Shown: positions 34,950 to 49,645 of the stretch, piece by piece
Position numbering within the stretch: position 1 is the first letter of the stretch
How the letters are laid out: the number at the start of each line of letters is the position of its first letter
NCBI GenBank assembly: GCA_036345935.2
Contig: JADWOT020001706.1
Coordinates: 124,001-188,000 of the forward strand
DNA: 64,000 nucleotides
From: Taenia hydatigena
Taxonomy: Eukaryota; Platyhelminthes; Cestoda; Cyclophyllidea; Taeniidae
Direction: 5' to 3'
Program-made: the position numbers and the translations under genes
The notes under the pieces: generated by a model
The model's database searches: none
What the model saw: the letters and a program-made list of their open reading frames with translations, nothing else
What the model was told of the DNA's origin: nothing

Positions 34950-37900
34950 ATCAAGTCACGAATGCCCAAAAGTGAGTGACGCCTTTTTCCTCAAAATCAC
35001 TTACAAATGGTACTGTCGGAAATTCATGCCAGACGGCACTAGGCGACACCAAACCACACGTCGCTATTGGGTTAACAAAGGGTCTTTTCTAATGCGAACG
35101 GCGATGGCGGTCCATTCGCCATCAGTAGGAGCGAATGAATAAGGATTTTAAGCTGATAGAGACAAAAGAGTGGCTGAGATTAGGGCGATGAGGTGAGAAG
35201 TCGTGCGTATGGAGCTGTGGCGCAGCGTTCTTCATTTCTTCCCTAATTTCCCTCATTCTTTTCTATGCTAATATATTTGCCTCCTGATCTAGCTATGTGA
35301 GTAAACGATAAAGGAAGTGGCTCGAGAAAAGTATCTGGTTTTTTTCAAATGCCACAGTATAGGAGGCTATTCATAGTCCTTTTTTTCTGTGATTTATACC
35401 GGACATCAGATGTGATAATATTGAAACGACTTACACAAATGGAGTGAAGAATGAGAGTAGCATACGAATGGATCTTGAAAAGGAGGAAAGAGAGAGCAGG
35501 AGCAGGTATGGAAAGAGCAAATTACCTGCATAATGCTATTAATGGGGAAGGAGGGCAAGTGTTTGGGAAGCATGAATATCTTCCTTCTCTCTCAAACAAT
35601 CTATTCTTAAAACTGCACTGCCTGACATAACCTAATCGACTTTACTTTCTTTGTCCCATATTCTCACACAGCCGCATCGTCCCTGTCCAAATCCAAACCA
35701 CTTCATCGTTGCCACGAGTGCACAAATCTCTCCCTATTTACACATTTTCCTTTGTTTTTGTATTCTCTCAACCCTCTTTGCCAACATAGACCATTTGCAT
35801 TTTGGTTACACCTACATTGCCAGATTTTCTAATGAAAAATACTACATGAGTTTTTAAAGAAAGTAAGCTGCTAAATCTTGATTCTGAGCAAATCTCGACC
35901 AAAACGGATAAAAGAGAACGCATCTCTGGAGCCGTAGTGTCCCAGCTTTCCTTGTCCCGATCGACACCTACACATTGGCTACACCTACGTTCTCCGAGTT
36001 AAAAACGAGAACTGTCGTAAGTTTCTTTGCCAAAACGGGATCCCTAAATAAAAGGCGCGCCAAAATTAAGTGATTTGTGAACAAGAACTGCCGCAGACAA
36101 CTAAAGAGGGAAGCAGAATGCTGAGCTCCAGTTCTAACCTGTTCTGGATCAAAAGAAAGAGAAGAGTTTTGCTCTACCCACTTGTTGGAAGCATTTACAG
36201 AATAAAGTGGGCTTATAACTTTCAACTTGGAACATTTCTGGTCGCAGAGGTACCCGATTGTTCAAGCGTACGCCATCAATCATCCGTGTCAAAGTAGGCG
36301 CTCTCATCATCGGCCAAACCCTACTTTTACGATTCGATAGGAGGATTGCCGCAAGTAACTACTAAACGGTTTAAGCTGCTAAATTCCAATTCTGGTAGAT
36401 TTCGGATCTAAGTAAGCAGAATGCAACGGAGCTCTTTATGCTTGCGTTAGTTTGGCTTCCTTCGCTGAAATAGTCCACTTAACTGTCAGCCAGGTCTAAC
36501 TTTTTACTGCATAACTCGAGGAACATCTCAGCTACTTGCGACGGAAGAAACAGCTGAGTACGAAACTGAATAATTGCATGTAAAAAACCAAAAAAATGGA
36601 TCTCAGCTATGTACTTAAGCCATCCTAGTTTTCGTATTAAAATCATTTGCATTAAATTGTGTTCATTCCTAAGCATTAAATGTCTTACAATCAAACTGTA
36701 CTTCGCTGAAACACAAGTAACCTAGCATTTGAGGCCTAATCCTAATTAGTGTTAGATTGCGATGAACTAATTATGCGGCAGTGTAATATCCATTTGCCCT
36801 GGCTGTTTGTTAATACACACTCTTGGTAGAGCCGAATGGCACCAAATGTTATAGTTTCAGAGGAGACCTACGTTTTAGGTACCATAACAAGATAATAGCC
36901 AGGGCCTTATTGGAATCACTTCAAGACCGATGTGAGAAATACTTAGAGCGCAGAGCACGAGCTAATTTGGCACTTTTTCACCCATGTTATGGCTTATGCT
37001 TACATTGATCAAGGCTACCAGTTAAAATCTAATACCATTCTGACCTCTGCGATGGCGGTGAAACGCAGTGAGCAGCTCTTTCGTAAATCAATCCTTTTCT
37101 CGCCTTGCCCTGAACGCTTCTAGCTACAATCAAACAGCTGCTAAATACCTTAAATTAACAAAAAGTTATACGTGGTTCGCGGATGTAAGTACGATATCTA
37201 ATAGTACTAAACAATTTTACTGCGCATTAATGATTAAAAACTTGGGAATAATAAGTAAAGTTTAATTGTCTAGTAAATGGATGTTGCTATTTATGCATGA
37301 CAAGCGTGGTAAGTAATCATATGATGCAACTAATTTATACCTAAGTTATGTGCAAAGTAGTGCCAAAGGCGGAACTCTGATGTTGAATCGCTTGGTAAAG
37401 GGCCCATGATTAGCAAATTATGCTCCGGTCAGATGTGACACGTTCCACATGCTCATTTTTACCAAGCAACTTCTAGTAAGTGGGATAAGTTCTTGAAAAA
37501 AATACGATCCTCTTCTGCCAAAATTATGACATTCTAGTGTAGCGAAGGGCCCAATTTACCAACGAGATAAAAAGCAGTTACCGCTGATGACCTCCAACAT
37601 GATGAGCGATTTGATTAACTTAAAGACTTGTTTTACTTAACAAAATATTCAATCCGCACTTGAATGTGTATTGGAGTTTATAATCCTCACCTGCGTTTAT
37701 TTTTGGTTATAAAACGATACTTGATGTTTTGTATTTAATATGCAGGACCAGGTGATTAAGTTTCATACACATTATTGGAATAAAATCCATCAATAGTCAC
37801 GCGCGTGTGTCTAAATCCAGTAAATTTACTCATTACACTTGTATCATCAGCAAATTTTTTGTAATCTCCTGCGTTGAAACCCTTCGGCATACAGAAGTGG

Positions 37901-38150
37901 ATATGAGCGAAATTTTGGGCAGCCCATTGGCAAAAAATACCCGTGATTGTATAAAAAAACAGTTCTAGTTGACGTCACCGCGTTTGCCCTTTGATAACGT
38001 GCCATAATAGTTCATCCTAGTAACTACAATTCATTATTCAAATCAACTTTGACTTACCAGAATCCAGCTTAAATCATTACGCATACTACATGCATTCTCT
38101 CACCTCTTAACACAAAAGTCGTGCGCTAAACAGCCACCTTTTATTAATAA
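34950..38150. repeat. Left arm of an old, diverged inverted repeat
   Basis: Matches the reverse complement of about 53,850-56,960, with paired positions summing to about 91,800-92,000. Anchors are 35,190-35,270 with 56,670-56,750, 35,730-35,830 with 56,190-56,290, 36,160-36,350 with 55,430-55,620, 37,560-37,640 with 54,240-54,320, and 37,690-37,860 with 54,040-54,200. Much more diverged than the homeobox palindrome. No intact gene recognised. Confidence 0.75.
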
Positions 38151-38249
38151 TTTAGTCGTAGCAAAATGTGGCTGCTGCACTCCCACCACAATCTGGAGAC
38201 TCTTCTGGCGTATCACAGTGGACTACCTCACCTCACACACCTCGGCCAC

Positions 38250-39680
38250 GTCGATCAAAAAGCAAATTTATCATCACCTGCGCAAACTCACTCAATACCC
38301 ATGTTTCATTGTTTGAAAAGAAACCCATGCAAATGAGTAACATTTTTGAACTTGCTAATGGTGGAAAATGGACAGACATACACAACGCTGTGGAGACATC
38401 ATCACAGCTTGGATAGGGAGATGTAGGCAGAAGACAGAGGTGATCATTCCAGTACCCCTTTCCTTCTTGACGCGTGAAATTCCATGGACTTCAGGATAAT
38501 GGCGGTGTCTCCACACCAACAAATTACAATCATAATCCGCTTTGGGCAGCGGATCTCTCGTCTGCATTCAATCCACACATCATCGACATTTGAACCTGCG
38601 AAACGGAAAAAGCAAGCATGGGTTAGGAAAAGCCTCGATAAATAAGAAGGAAATAAGGTCTAAACAGAGGTGCTGGTTTTATGCCCCCATGAGCATTCAC
38701 AATGCAGCGATATCACGCGAAGTAGTAAGAAATAGGTTACGTTATTCAAGGAATAGACACCATTTATCAAGAATGGCACGGAGCAGCGCCGGTGCCTGTG
38801 AAAACCAAAGTGCGGTGATAGACAAAGTTTCGTGTGAAAGGAGGCGTCTACAATCTTGGATACCCATACCAGCAGGAAGCGCCAGCCTAGTCAGCAATTA
38901 GACATTGGAAAGTTGTAGACGTCCATCGATCAATAGCTATCCCGAAATTGTTGGTTTCCAGCCCACCAGCAGCGGCGATCCCTGAGTCCCTTTATTTGTT
39001 AAGTAAACTTCACAATTCCCAGTGTCTGCATGACAAAAACACTCAATACCTTCAAGTGCGACTCCTATTAAAGCATCCTCTCCCATCTTGTATCCACTTA
39101 AAAGGACATCACAATCGGGATGTGTAAAAGGCAGAAGTGATGCGACAGGCATAAGACTGTCCCCTCTGCACACCACGCTAAACACGTGCTGCGGTCTGGT
39201 CCTCGTCGTCGTCAGTTGGATTGCAACTAGGATCAAACATTTCTAAATGGTTTGCGCCAATGAAATGTAGACCACAAGCACTCGTCTTACTACATGAAGA
39301 CAAACGCTGGATTTAAAGGTTGGAAGTGGGAGCGAAAAGCGCATGGGTTATTATGAGAAAAAAATGGTACACATCGAAGGCTCATCCAAAAATAGGACAA
39401 GGAACAATTACTACAAATAAAGCGTGCAAGATCCGCTTATCAATCCGTTCACTAAGGCAAAGGTTGCACGGAAATAAGGGATGCACAACAAAACGAAGGT
39501 CTAGATCGACAAAAAATCGCCTAATTTCAGCTACGAAGGCTAAAAAGAGATAAATTAATTACAATCTTGGAAATAGGAAAACAAAACTACGTTAAAATTG
39601 CTTGCCCAACGATATAACCAAAATAAATTGCTGCTTACCCCCAAAAAGGTGAAATTTCGCACGAACAAAAACTCTTAGGA
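38250..39680 (+). repeat. Tandem duplication, unit 1
   Basis: First of two adjacent direct copies inside the old inverted repeat. A block of 20 bases reading GAAGGAAATAAGGTCTAAAC is identical in both units (about 38,648 and 40,068). Substitutions show no codon periodicity. The 99-codon minus frame at 38,937-39,236 is not preserved in unit 2. Confidence 0.85.
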
Positions 39681-41440
39681 ATCGACGGGCAAATTTATCA
39701 TCACCTGCGTGAACCCGTTCAATCCTCACTTTCTTCTGTTTGCGAAGAAACACACAACTGAGTAACCTTTCAAAATTGACTGATGATGGAGACATTATCA
39801 CAGCTTCAGGGGGAGATGTAGGCATCAGGAACGGTAAAGAGTCAGAATTTACAGGGCTTTGTGCTATTCCACACTAAAGTGCTGCCAGGAGACGCAATTA
39901 ACCATTCCAGTGTCCCCAATCCCTCTTGATGCATAATCTTCATGAATTTCACGATGATAGCGGTGTTTCCATACCGACGAATTGCACGGACACTCCTTTT
40001 TGGATAGCAGACTTCTCGTATGCGGGACGAAAACAGCAACCATGGGTTGGAGAAAGCCTCCATCAATACGAAGGAAATAAGGTCTAAACAGAGGCGCCGG
40101 TTTTATACAATTGCATGAACAACTATGATGCAATGGTATCACTTGAAGTAGTAAGATCTGGCTCACGTTACACACGAAACAGACATCATTTATCAAGAAT
40201 GACACAGACCAGCGTCAGTGCCTATGCATAACGAAGTGCGGTGGTGGACCAAGTTTCTTGTGAATAGAGACGTCCACAATCGAGATATCAACCTAGTCAG
40301 CAAGTAGAAACCTGAGCGGTGTAGACGTCGATTGGCCAGTAGCGGTAACGCCAATGCTGGTTTTCACCCCACCACACAGCGGTGATTACCGAGACCCTTT
40401 ATTTGTTATTTGAACTTGCTAATTTCATGTGTCGGCTTGACACCTAGTGCAGTTTGATGTAAGATTGTGCAGGAGACGAGTGCATTCCGACTAGTGGTTC
40501 AGGCAAATTAAGCCCAAAATTGTCCTCCAATTTCGAGGGTAATGTAGGGTGGGGATGGAGGGAAAGAGGAATTACCTTTATGACTAACCTGTCATGCATG
40601 TCAGGATCAGCCTCTGAGTAGCATACACTAAGCTCAGTCAGCTCAACCACACTAAAACGTCCCTTTCACCTCCACCCAACCACTAAATCCACTACTTCCA
40701 CCACTACTCTGTGCCTACTGTTAAAGCAATCTCTCTTCCACTGTGCCCAACTAAAGACACATCAAAGGCTGGCTGTTTAAAAAACCGGGATCGATGAGAT
40801 AGGCGTGAAGCTGCCTCTTGTATACGTCGCACTACAATTGTGCTGCGGCCTGGTCGTCGTCGACTGGAGTTTAGCCAAGATCAAATGTTGATCACAACCA
40901 CTCGCCTTATATGAAGACGAACGATGGCGACCGGGGGCAGATGCATAGGTTGTGAAAATATTATATATGCTAAATCTGTCTACGACCCAGGAGGCCATTC
41001 TCTCTTAAAAAGAAGTTGCGATCGGGAGTAAAAATCACAGGGATCATTAAGGGAAAAAATAGTACACACCGAGAACTCGCCCAGGGAATCGAACAAAGAA
41101 CAACTGTTACAAATAAGGCGTGCAAGATCTACTCAAATATTACCCCATTATAAGAATGGCAAGCAATTATAGGCTCAAGGCAAAGGCAGCACAGAAAAAA
41201 AGAATTCACAACAGAACGTAAGTCTGATTCGCCAAAAAAATTAATTTCTGAGGTTATAAGCAAAAAAAGAGATAAGGAAAATTCGAACCCACTAATGAGT
41301 TAATTGCAAGCTTGGAGACGGGAAAAAGGAAGCTACGCTAAAGGTGCTTGCCGAACCAAATGGCAGAAATAAAATGCCTGGTTATTCCTGCATATTCTTA
41401 GAAGGGTAAAATTTCAGACGAACGAAAAAAAATCCACAGT
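39681..41440 (+). repeat. Tandem duplication, unit 2
   Basis: Second copy, colinear with 38,250-39,680 but about 300 bases longer because of extra sequence near 40,440-40,790. No coding sequence supported. Confidence 0.85.
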
Positions 41441-44333
41441 GATCGAATGAAACAACGCAAGGAGGCGGTCTGGCAAAATCATTGCAACTTACAATTTCAT
41501 AAATGAAGTCAGCCTCCTTAACTTTACACAAGACAGTTGAATTCGAGACACAAAAGCCCTGGCGTTCTATCAAGAGTCTGTAAATGGACTGTTGTCTACT
41601 CTTCGCAAGCGGACAAAAGGCAAAAGCGACTCCACCTTGCCAAACAATCGCCTTTTAACTACTTTTCAAAAGCATTAGCCTTTACGAGGAAATCGAAAGA
41701 ATGAACAGAATTAGCAAAAAGATAGTGCTAACCGAATAACGAGAATAACAAAATGTTGGCTTTCAATCGCCATCCTCAAAAGTACCTAAAAAAGACACTA
41801 CTTAACCAAAACCTCGCAAAGCATTAAGCGTGGGCAAATTGAAAACGCACGAAAAGTGCAGAAAACAGCACAATTGAATCATTAATCATTCTAACTATAA
41901 TAAGAGAGCTTCCCATGCTAAAAGAAAGGAGTAACTTCATGCCCACCAACAAAAAACAGAGACGACGGCAGAGTGGGAAGAAGTAACGCAAAGGCCAATT
42001 GTAAAAACACTAAACGTCAAGCATACGGTGATGATTCTCATGCCTATTGTGATGAATGCGTCCTGCAACCCTGTGGATAGGCACTGACCGGTTAATAATG
42101 CAACCTCTAAGAGAGATGCAGATTGACAGTACTGATACCCGGTTATGGATCCGGTGTCCATGTGGATAAAATCTAAATCGATGGATACAAACATGACGTT
42201 GAAGCACGCAGCTCTTTTGCATGCGTTTGATGATTTTGAACACCTGACCAGACAATACTGTCTTGCGCGATCCCCTATTTAAAGGCCAAGTCTTGTGAAA
42301 CAGATACTATACTTACTCGTTGGAACAGTCGTTCCCTGCGCTTTGTAGGATAACGGATGTAAGGGCACACGAGAGGCCATCGGCATAGTTCTGCACTGAC
42401 ATGGCCCACCTCACTTCGACGTCCATGGGTGCCTTAGTGTGGCCTAGCTAGTCTTTCAGCATTGATGCATCTCATCTTCGGCGGCACATGCGTTCTTGCA
42501 GCCACAGCACTTGACACTTGCCCACCTCCTTTACCTTCAATCGGCAAATTGAGTAACCTACCAACGCAAAATTGGTGTTTTCACCTCCCCCAGCAGCTTT
42601 GCATTCACTTCACTAAGGTGCATCCTAACATCTTAGCTTTCCATTGTCCACTACTTTGATCCTTTCTATGAACACTATGGACAGGTCCGTCTCCGTCAGT
42701 CTCATAAGCCTACCGCGTGCAGTCCAAATTGACCATCACACGTTTTGCAGGTAGAGAAAGGGCTAGGCGAACAGATGGATGGTCAAAAAATCAACAGATA
42801 GACGGGTATGTAGGTGGGTCGGCGGATGAAGAGATTGAGACAAACAGAATGACGTAGAAAGTCATTGGACAGCCGGCACTAGCTTTACCGCCATACCTAG
42901 ACTCTACCTCTACACCTCTACTAAGTGACCGAACAAGTGAATAAAAAGGAACAGCGGCGCAAACAAATGATAAAGTAATTCACAAAGTAATCGTCTCGAA
43001 ACAACACCCATGATAGGTGTGATGGGGGAAAATGATACCATAACTAGAGAGAAAGGCGGGGATAAGACGCCACTTGCGACGACTGCCCCATCCAGGTTCT
43101 CCATCACTGCCATGCATATACCACAGGAAAGGCGGCGCACAGCAAAAAAAGCACTCGTGTGACAGACACAAAGCCAACTAATGCCGCAGAACTAGAGTGC
43201 AAACTAGATCACACCGGGCCTTTGTCCATGACTGCGTCGCATCATCGCCAAGTTCTGGAATACAGGGTTGGAGGCCCGCGTGTACCACTTGCCCCTATAC
43301 CTTGGGCATGTCAATGCCAATGACATCACCCTCCCCCAAACTACCCAGTGCACCTGCAGCTTTACTGCATCGGACACACGCATGAGAACACTCAGTCAAT
43401 CAACGGTATACACAATAGGCCTGCCATGTGTGCGCGTGTCCTTAAAACAATGGAACAAGTACCGTACGTGAACAAGACCGATGACACGGCAAAGCATCCC
43501 GTTCCCTTCCACTGTGAGCAACTTCCATCCTAAGCATTCTTAGCAGCAATAATGCAATCAAGATGAAGCAATGCACCCGAAAAAATGCGTCGTGAGGGCG
43601 TCAGAGAGGTGTTAATTTTAGCACCTCCGACAGTCAAATGTTCTAATACACATGAGGCGGCACGAACACTCACATCAGGCAGGACTGTATGAACGTTCCA
43701 ACGCCACACCTCGCACCCCTGAAGCAAAGCTAATAAGGATAACTTGGCGGATATTTCCAACCAAATAATCCTATTAACAGATAAGTGAAGAGCGTGAGTA
43801 ACTAAAAAGACGAAGCCTAAAGCCTACCGATCCACATTTGCCTGTGTCTTGGGGGACGCCCACCAACTATTGGCCATCAAGAATATCAATCTGGCTAACT
43901 TAAGGGAGACGCCAAACCTGCAATTTTGCCTGCGTCCGCGACCCGCCAGCCAGCCATCAGCCTCAAGGGAAAAACAGCTAAAGCCAAAGCTGCTTACTGC
44001 CACGACTAAGACAAGGGTGGCGAAGACCACACCGGACCTAGTACACTGCTACGGCAGGAGTGAACAAACCGAGGTAATCGGTGGGTTGCCTCCCAAATCA
44101 TTACCGTGACAATACGCTTCTAATAACTATTCCATCCACAAGTATTTCGGATGCAGGCATCTCGGGATGCTTCTTTTGACAATGACAAATGTGCACAGTT
44201 CCGTGGTTTACACGAGGAACACTAAACAGTCAGACTCGTGTCCTATTTCCTGCCTTTCTTCTCACAAATAACATCAGCAGAAGGAACCGACGAAATTGCT
44301 TGATAATCAGTAAAATTTGAGCGCGCATAAAAA
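41441..44333. other. Unannotated stretch
   Basis: No gene recognised. Two overlapping minus frames at 41,937-42,255 lie downstream of a TTTAAATA element near 42,275, but have no identifiable similarity. Confidence 0.45.
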
Positions 44334-44415
44334 TGGGCATTAAATTACGAGATGGCCCTCCTCAACTCCACAAAACAATGAGAAGAAGTAAAGCAGCAGC
44401 GAGTTTTCTAACCAC
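44334..44415 (+). other. Coding-like segment shared with 29,995-30,085
   Basis: Encodes GIKLRDGPPQLHKTMRR then SKAAASF within a 68-codon open frame starting at an ATG (44,333-44,539). See the partner entry. The silent-biased differences suggest that both descend from a sequence once under protein-level selection. No family recognised. Confidence 0.5.
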
Positions 44416-46509
44416 AAGTTCATTAGAATCTACTCACTTCATGCAACTGCGCGTAGTGCCCATTTTACTGTTCCGACTTTGGCAGAAAACACTAATTTGC
44501 CATAAAGCAAATTGCCGTATTCTACCCACCAGCATTTAGTACACTCAATATGGTAATCACGAACTTAACATGTCTCGCAATGAACACTAACAGCTTGTTC
44601 CAATCAAAATTCTCAAAAAGTGTATGCATATTCATTCAAACCCGCCAAACTCGACCTTTTACGCTTAGGTTATAACAAAATAAGATTAATGGGCGAACGT
44701 ACGCTATCCACTATTCTAAGCGAAAAGCGATAACAAGATGCGCGAAATTGATAAATGCAGCTAACGGCATGACCAGATGTCAATGAGCACAAAAGTTAGA
44801 GCTGTCAACAATTAAAGCATACCACTCCGCTGGGTTAAGACACCCAAAAAATGATGACGCCAAACAAGTGGAACAAGTAGAAAGTGGGGAAGAGACACAG
44901 TTACTCCTAAATCAGCGTTGGGTTTCCATAAAATACACAGTCATCGTGGCCAATGTAAAGGACTACACCTCGCACTAAGGCGTCACACTCCATCAAAGTG
45001 CATAAAAAGTAAACAGCATGCACAGAGACTTTACGAAGATAAAGAAACGTGCATTTGTACGCACCTCTTAATCGACGAGTTCCTTCCTCCATGCATTACA
45101 ACCATCAAACTCATTTGCATGGCCCTTTTCGCCTACCGCTTCACAGCGCAAGATTTACGACGCGGCACCACTCGCACCCTACTTCGCAGTCCTCCAACAG
45201 TTTCAACAAAATTCCATCAGCGAACGCTGATTGTAAAAACGCCTTTTGACGGTGACACAGCCTCAAAGAAATACCTGTCCTTTGCAGACTTGGAGGAAAC
45301 ACAGCTGATGTGCTGCTTCTTTTGTTCAGTCGTCCCCATTCTGCGCGGTAGAATTCGATGCTCGCATCCACCTATCGCCTGCGCCACCAAATACTGCATT
45401 CGAGGAGCATCCTTGAAACTGCAAGAACAAACCGGGGCTTAAAGAAACAATGCCAATCAAGGCGGCGGATTGGTACGCCGAGCGACGATAGAGTGGGCCG
45501 CACGCCTACGCCGCAGTCGCGGCAGAACCTTTAAAACTTTGACCTAGGCTTGTTCGGATCGCGTCTACTGAAGTTATAGTGGAGGAAAAACACTCAACTA
45601 CCATCTTTTCGGAGGGCACTGTAGGTATATCTGCGTCCAGTCAACACGACAAATTCGACCGATATGGTTATCGCATCGATTTGGGAAATGTAGCCGTCAC
45701 ATTGCATTTGTGAATCGACTTCGGAAAAGGATATACCACGAATCCATTGAGATGCAGCACAGATCACACCAACTTCTAGACAGGAATGGGGAGCAATGGA
45801 GAACTCCGACTTCAAATTCGACATTTTTCAGCAATCTCTTGGAGCATATTGGATGCATTACCACAGGCAAGTACAGTCTTGCCACCCTCAAGGCTCGGAC
45901 CACCATTGACCTCACGTGAAGCCTAAAATGAAAGTTCCTTTCCTTCTTAAACTAACAAAGCTTATCCGGCCAAAATAGTGCCGCAATTAATACGCGCGAC
46001 GCGCCTACTACATCGTAAGACAACATACCAAACACGACCGATGACATTGAAACTGCCAAACTTGAAAAACCACTGTCGAGCAAAAATCTTTCAAACTCAA
46101 GAATTTTTGGAAATACACAAAACATACCATCAAGCTTGGCCTTAGGACAAATGCTAAAATTTATCTTTGCGAGTGTATGCAGACAAAATGCAGTTCATAT
46201 TCGGAAATTGATTAGTTGCCAATAGATATACAGCTACAAAAATTGCATCCTATCATAGAAAGCTGTATTTATTCTAGAAAAGGATATCAGAACATTATGC
46301 ACCACATATGAGAATTGAATCGCTATCCCCAAGCAGACTGGTTACTTTGTTATAAACTTATTAAATTAGATGACAGAGCATCAATACAGTCCTTGTGAGT
46401 AGTGAAACGGTGGCCTCTGTCGACATAATTATTACACAATAGATAGAGATGTAGCGCGCTTCCCGTTTGTCTCCTCGTCTTCTGCCTCAAAATCCTTTGG
46501 ACAGATGGG
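44416..46509. other. Unannotated stretch
   Basis: Holds the longest single frame of the window outside the homeobox gene (44,918-45,442, plus, 174 codons). It is rich in Cys, His and Arg, overlapped by frames on both strands, and not recognised. I do not call it a gene. Confidence 0.4.
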
Positions 46510-46830
46510 TCAGAGCTAGCGGACTCTATTGCGAACTTGGGTTGCTCGGGTCACTATGTCCCCTTTCTCCTCTGGGGAATTTCGACAAAACTTTCATCAC
46601 TAGGTGTGCGATTGTCCCATTTCCACAATAAAGCATTGCACAAACCCTTCGTCTTACCGGCTCCGTCTTTGGTAACACCCTTATCAAGTGTCTTTCTTCC
46701 AGTCATTAGGGTTCAAACGTCATTTTCGCATCTGATCAGTGGTGCACCACCTTTGCAGAGTCACAGATGCAATATTAAGCGATTGATGACTATAAACCTA
46801 GCGGCGCGATGTGGACAAAACAATTGGTAG
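46510..46830 (+). repeat. Segment related to 60,840-61,090
   Basis: Direct-orientation similarity, best over 46,670-46,760 against 60,890-60,990 (shared GTCTTTGGTAA and TCCAGTC blocks). Diverged; function unknown. Confidence 0.5.
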
Positions 46831-49019
46831 GTGTTAGAACGTTTCCATATGGCGTGAACTATGAATGCTACCATAGGCGGAAGCAAGTGTAACATTAATC
46901 GTGGGGCATCCTCGCTTCCTCCTCCTCCTCATTCTCCTGATAATTAACAACCACACCCTAGCAATAAGTCACCCCGCTCAACGTTCACATATATGTACGT
47001 CGTGAAAAACCAATGCATCGTATGAAGGCTCTTTGTAATAATAGCCTCGAATCAGCTTCGCCTCACGCCATACCGTTGTTGTTGTTGTTACTGCTAAATG
47101 CCTCAAAATCTTACTACTACCTTGGGTTGAAAAATAAACAAACAAGCAAAAGTAATGTAATTTTAAGCCTATGATGGGATCTCACTCAACTTGTACAACA
47201 TACACTGCCCATGGGGGAGTACTTACCAAGGTACCGTTCTCCTCTCCCTTCGCTCTCGCCCGCTCGCCTGCCTGCCTGCCTGGCGCCCACGCAGCCACAC
47301 ACGCCGCACCCATTCTTCCATGACGTTGAGGCCCTCCTCCAAGCACACTACCGCACTGCCTACCTGCTTATGTCCTGCGTGAAGAAGTATTCTACACTAA
47401 GAAGGGGCAAGGGAACTCTCAGTCGCATTCATCACACCCATATTTGCTTCGACACCTCAGCTGTCGCCGTCGACAATGACGAATTCAAAGGCCCATTGTG
47501 TAGTCCCAGTGGCTTCCCATGGACCGGCTTCTACGCTCACATTCCCCCATGCCGCCATTGCCACTGTCGACAACGATGCATGTTATTGTTGACAGGCAGC
47601 CTGATGAGTCCGCAATTGAAGACGAAGTTGAGGAGCGTCAAGTAGTCAGCGTTGCGAACAATGGCGGCGACGGTGGCGGGGCAGCCAGTGTTGATCAGAG
47701 GCCGACTATTACAGCACATAGATACTGCACTTACAAGTTTTGCATTCAAAATTGACGCCTAGTGCCACTCACCCAAGTCCCCGTGCCTACCACACAATAA
47801 TGCGCCAGAGGAAGTGTAAATTCCCTTTCGTCGTACTTTGGACCCGCGACCACTTTAGCACCATGTAAAGCCAAGTGTTTGGTAAGTTCTCCTCCTCTGC
47901 TTCCCTCCCACCAAGCGGGGCCTCATTCACGACTACAACATCATTCTCCCCTTATTCAAATAACACCCCACCTACCTACCTACTCCAATCAGTCCACTCT
48001 ACTCCATTGTTCAGCACAGAGAATCAACGCGAAAAATCGTTACCATCCAACAACCAACCAAAACACGTCAAATTTTCTCCCTAGAACCTCATTAACAAAA
48101 AAGGGATCCCTATACACACACACACCCACGTTTACGGAACTAAAAACGAGCCCTAAACGATCTTGACAATATCAATACGCGTAGATTTACGTGCAACAAA
48201 ACAATTAATAGACAGTAAGAAATGCACACACACACACCCAGATTCACAAAAGGAAGTGGACCTACGGTACGTTTAAAAATAAGCTCTGGAACACCTCTCC
48301 TTCTCGCCCTTTCCATCTTTTTGGTGTTATCACAATCACCAGCGCAACTCATCGACGTGGAAAATAAACCCGCCCCTCCGCACTCAGCCCATCAGTGTTA
48401 CACTCCAGTTAGTCTATTGAGCATGCGCCCACGCCTTTCTCAACCTTCCCACACCTACCGCTATGCCATCCAACACACACCGCTATCGTCCATCCCGACA
48501 TCCACATCGCACAGCCGAGACGGAGACGCCTCCGCCAATGACTTCGCGGGCTCGTACTGCCTACCATTCCATAGACTCATCAAATTTTACCTCACCACAG
48601 TAATTTTGTAGCACCCGAAAAGGAAAAAAGCAAACAATGGAAGAGCCGATGCATGAATGTCTAATGCACTGCAACGCTAACGTCTCCGAACATAACAAAT
48701 GATAGGAGAAAACACCTTAACAAGCAAACATTTAAGACTGCTGCAAAGTACAATCTGCGTAGTGATGCAAATGCTTCCCACTAGTCACTCCTTCCTCCGC
48801 TTCTGCTGCGCCCACCTCGCCCAGACACTAACTCATGCCGTCAAAGCTGAGCCCACCATTAAGCCATCACCGACGCCCTCCACACAACACGTTTCGCAAA
48901 GATCACACCAGCACAATAAACCCTTATCTCCATGTCAATGAGCAGTGAAGTTCCCAAGTGTCTTACGCCCTCCATATATGTATGTGTGATCCGCCAACAC
49001 GGATATCATAATAATGAAA
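46831..49019. other. Unannotated stretch with simple repeats
   Basis: No gene recognised. Contains a CTCC run near 46,915-46,940, (GTT)5 at 47,075-47,090, a CCTG/CTC-rich stretch at 47,236-47,283, and two AC microsatellites at 48,114-48,125 and 48,225-48,238. Confidence 0.5.
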
Positions 49020-49645
49020 ATAACGCACCTTTTGCCCCACATGAAATGTAAAATGATCTACAGATGAATGATAAAACCTTGCTTCTACCCTAAATGAGAA
49101 CGCAAATCAGATCTGTAGCTATACAAAATTGACAGCAGAAATTCACTTACTGCAATCCAATCTTGCCCTAGCAAGTTTGAAGTGATAGCGAGGGCGGGAG
49201 CCGCACTCATTGCTGACAGATAATGCCGCCATTCTTGGCAAAAGAAGGAGTCTCGACAGGATCTGCATCTACCTCTTCAACGTCTATCTGGTATGTAAGC
49301 GGATAAAGGGGACGGGTTGAAAGGTATGCAGGTATAATGAATGCCTATTAGCAAGAAAATAATGAATAGGCACCAAGTATTCAGTGGAGCCGAAACACTT
49401 CTCAACAAAATTGTCTCACTAAGCCAAATCCACCGTCACTAAAGAAGGAACCAATTACAAACTGCCATAACAATCCCAAATTCTCGCTTACAGCATTGCA
49501 AAGAAAAGTGAACGTGAGTAGGTACTACAGTTGGAAAAAACGTCCCAACAGTCACATTACGTGACCCTTGCGTTTACACCAGCACATAGGCGTATGAAGG
49601 AAGCCAATCAACATTCACAGAACGTAATGGCAACTAAGAAACTAA
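49020..49645 (+). repeat. Second tandem duplication, unit 1
   Basis: Adjacent direct copy of 49,646-50,262. Shared landmarks are ATAATGAATGC, AAACACTTCTCAACA and GGAAGCCAATC. No conserved reading frame. Confidence 0.8.

Noticed and set aside
38937..39236. 99-codon minus frame in tandem unit 1
   Set aside because: The equivalent part of unit 2 has stops and indels, and changes are not biased to silent sites.
40576..40651. Exon-like minus segment with GT-AG ends
   Set aside because: The sequence before the acceptor is purine-rich and no linked exons or family match were seen.
44918..45442. 174-codon frame
   Set aside because: Cys/His/Arg-rich, overlapped by frames on both strands, with no recognised similarity; length alone is weak evidence.
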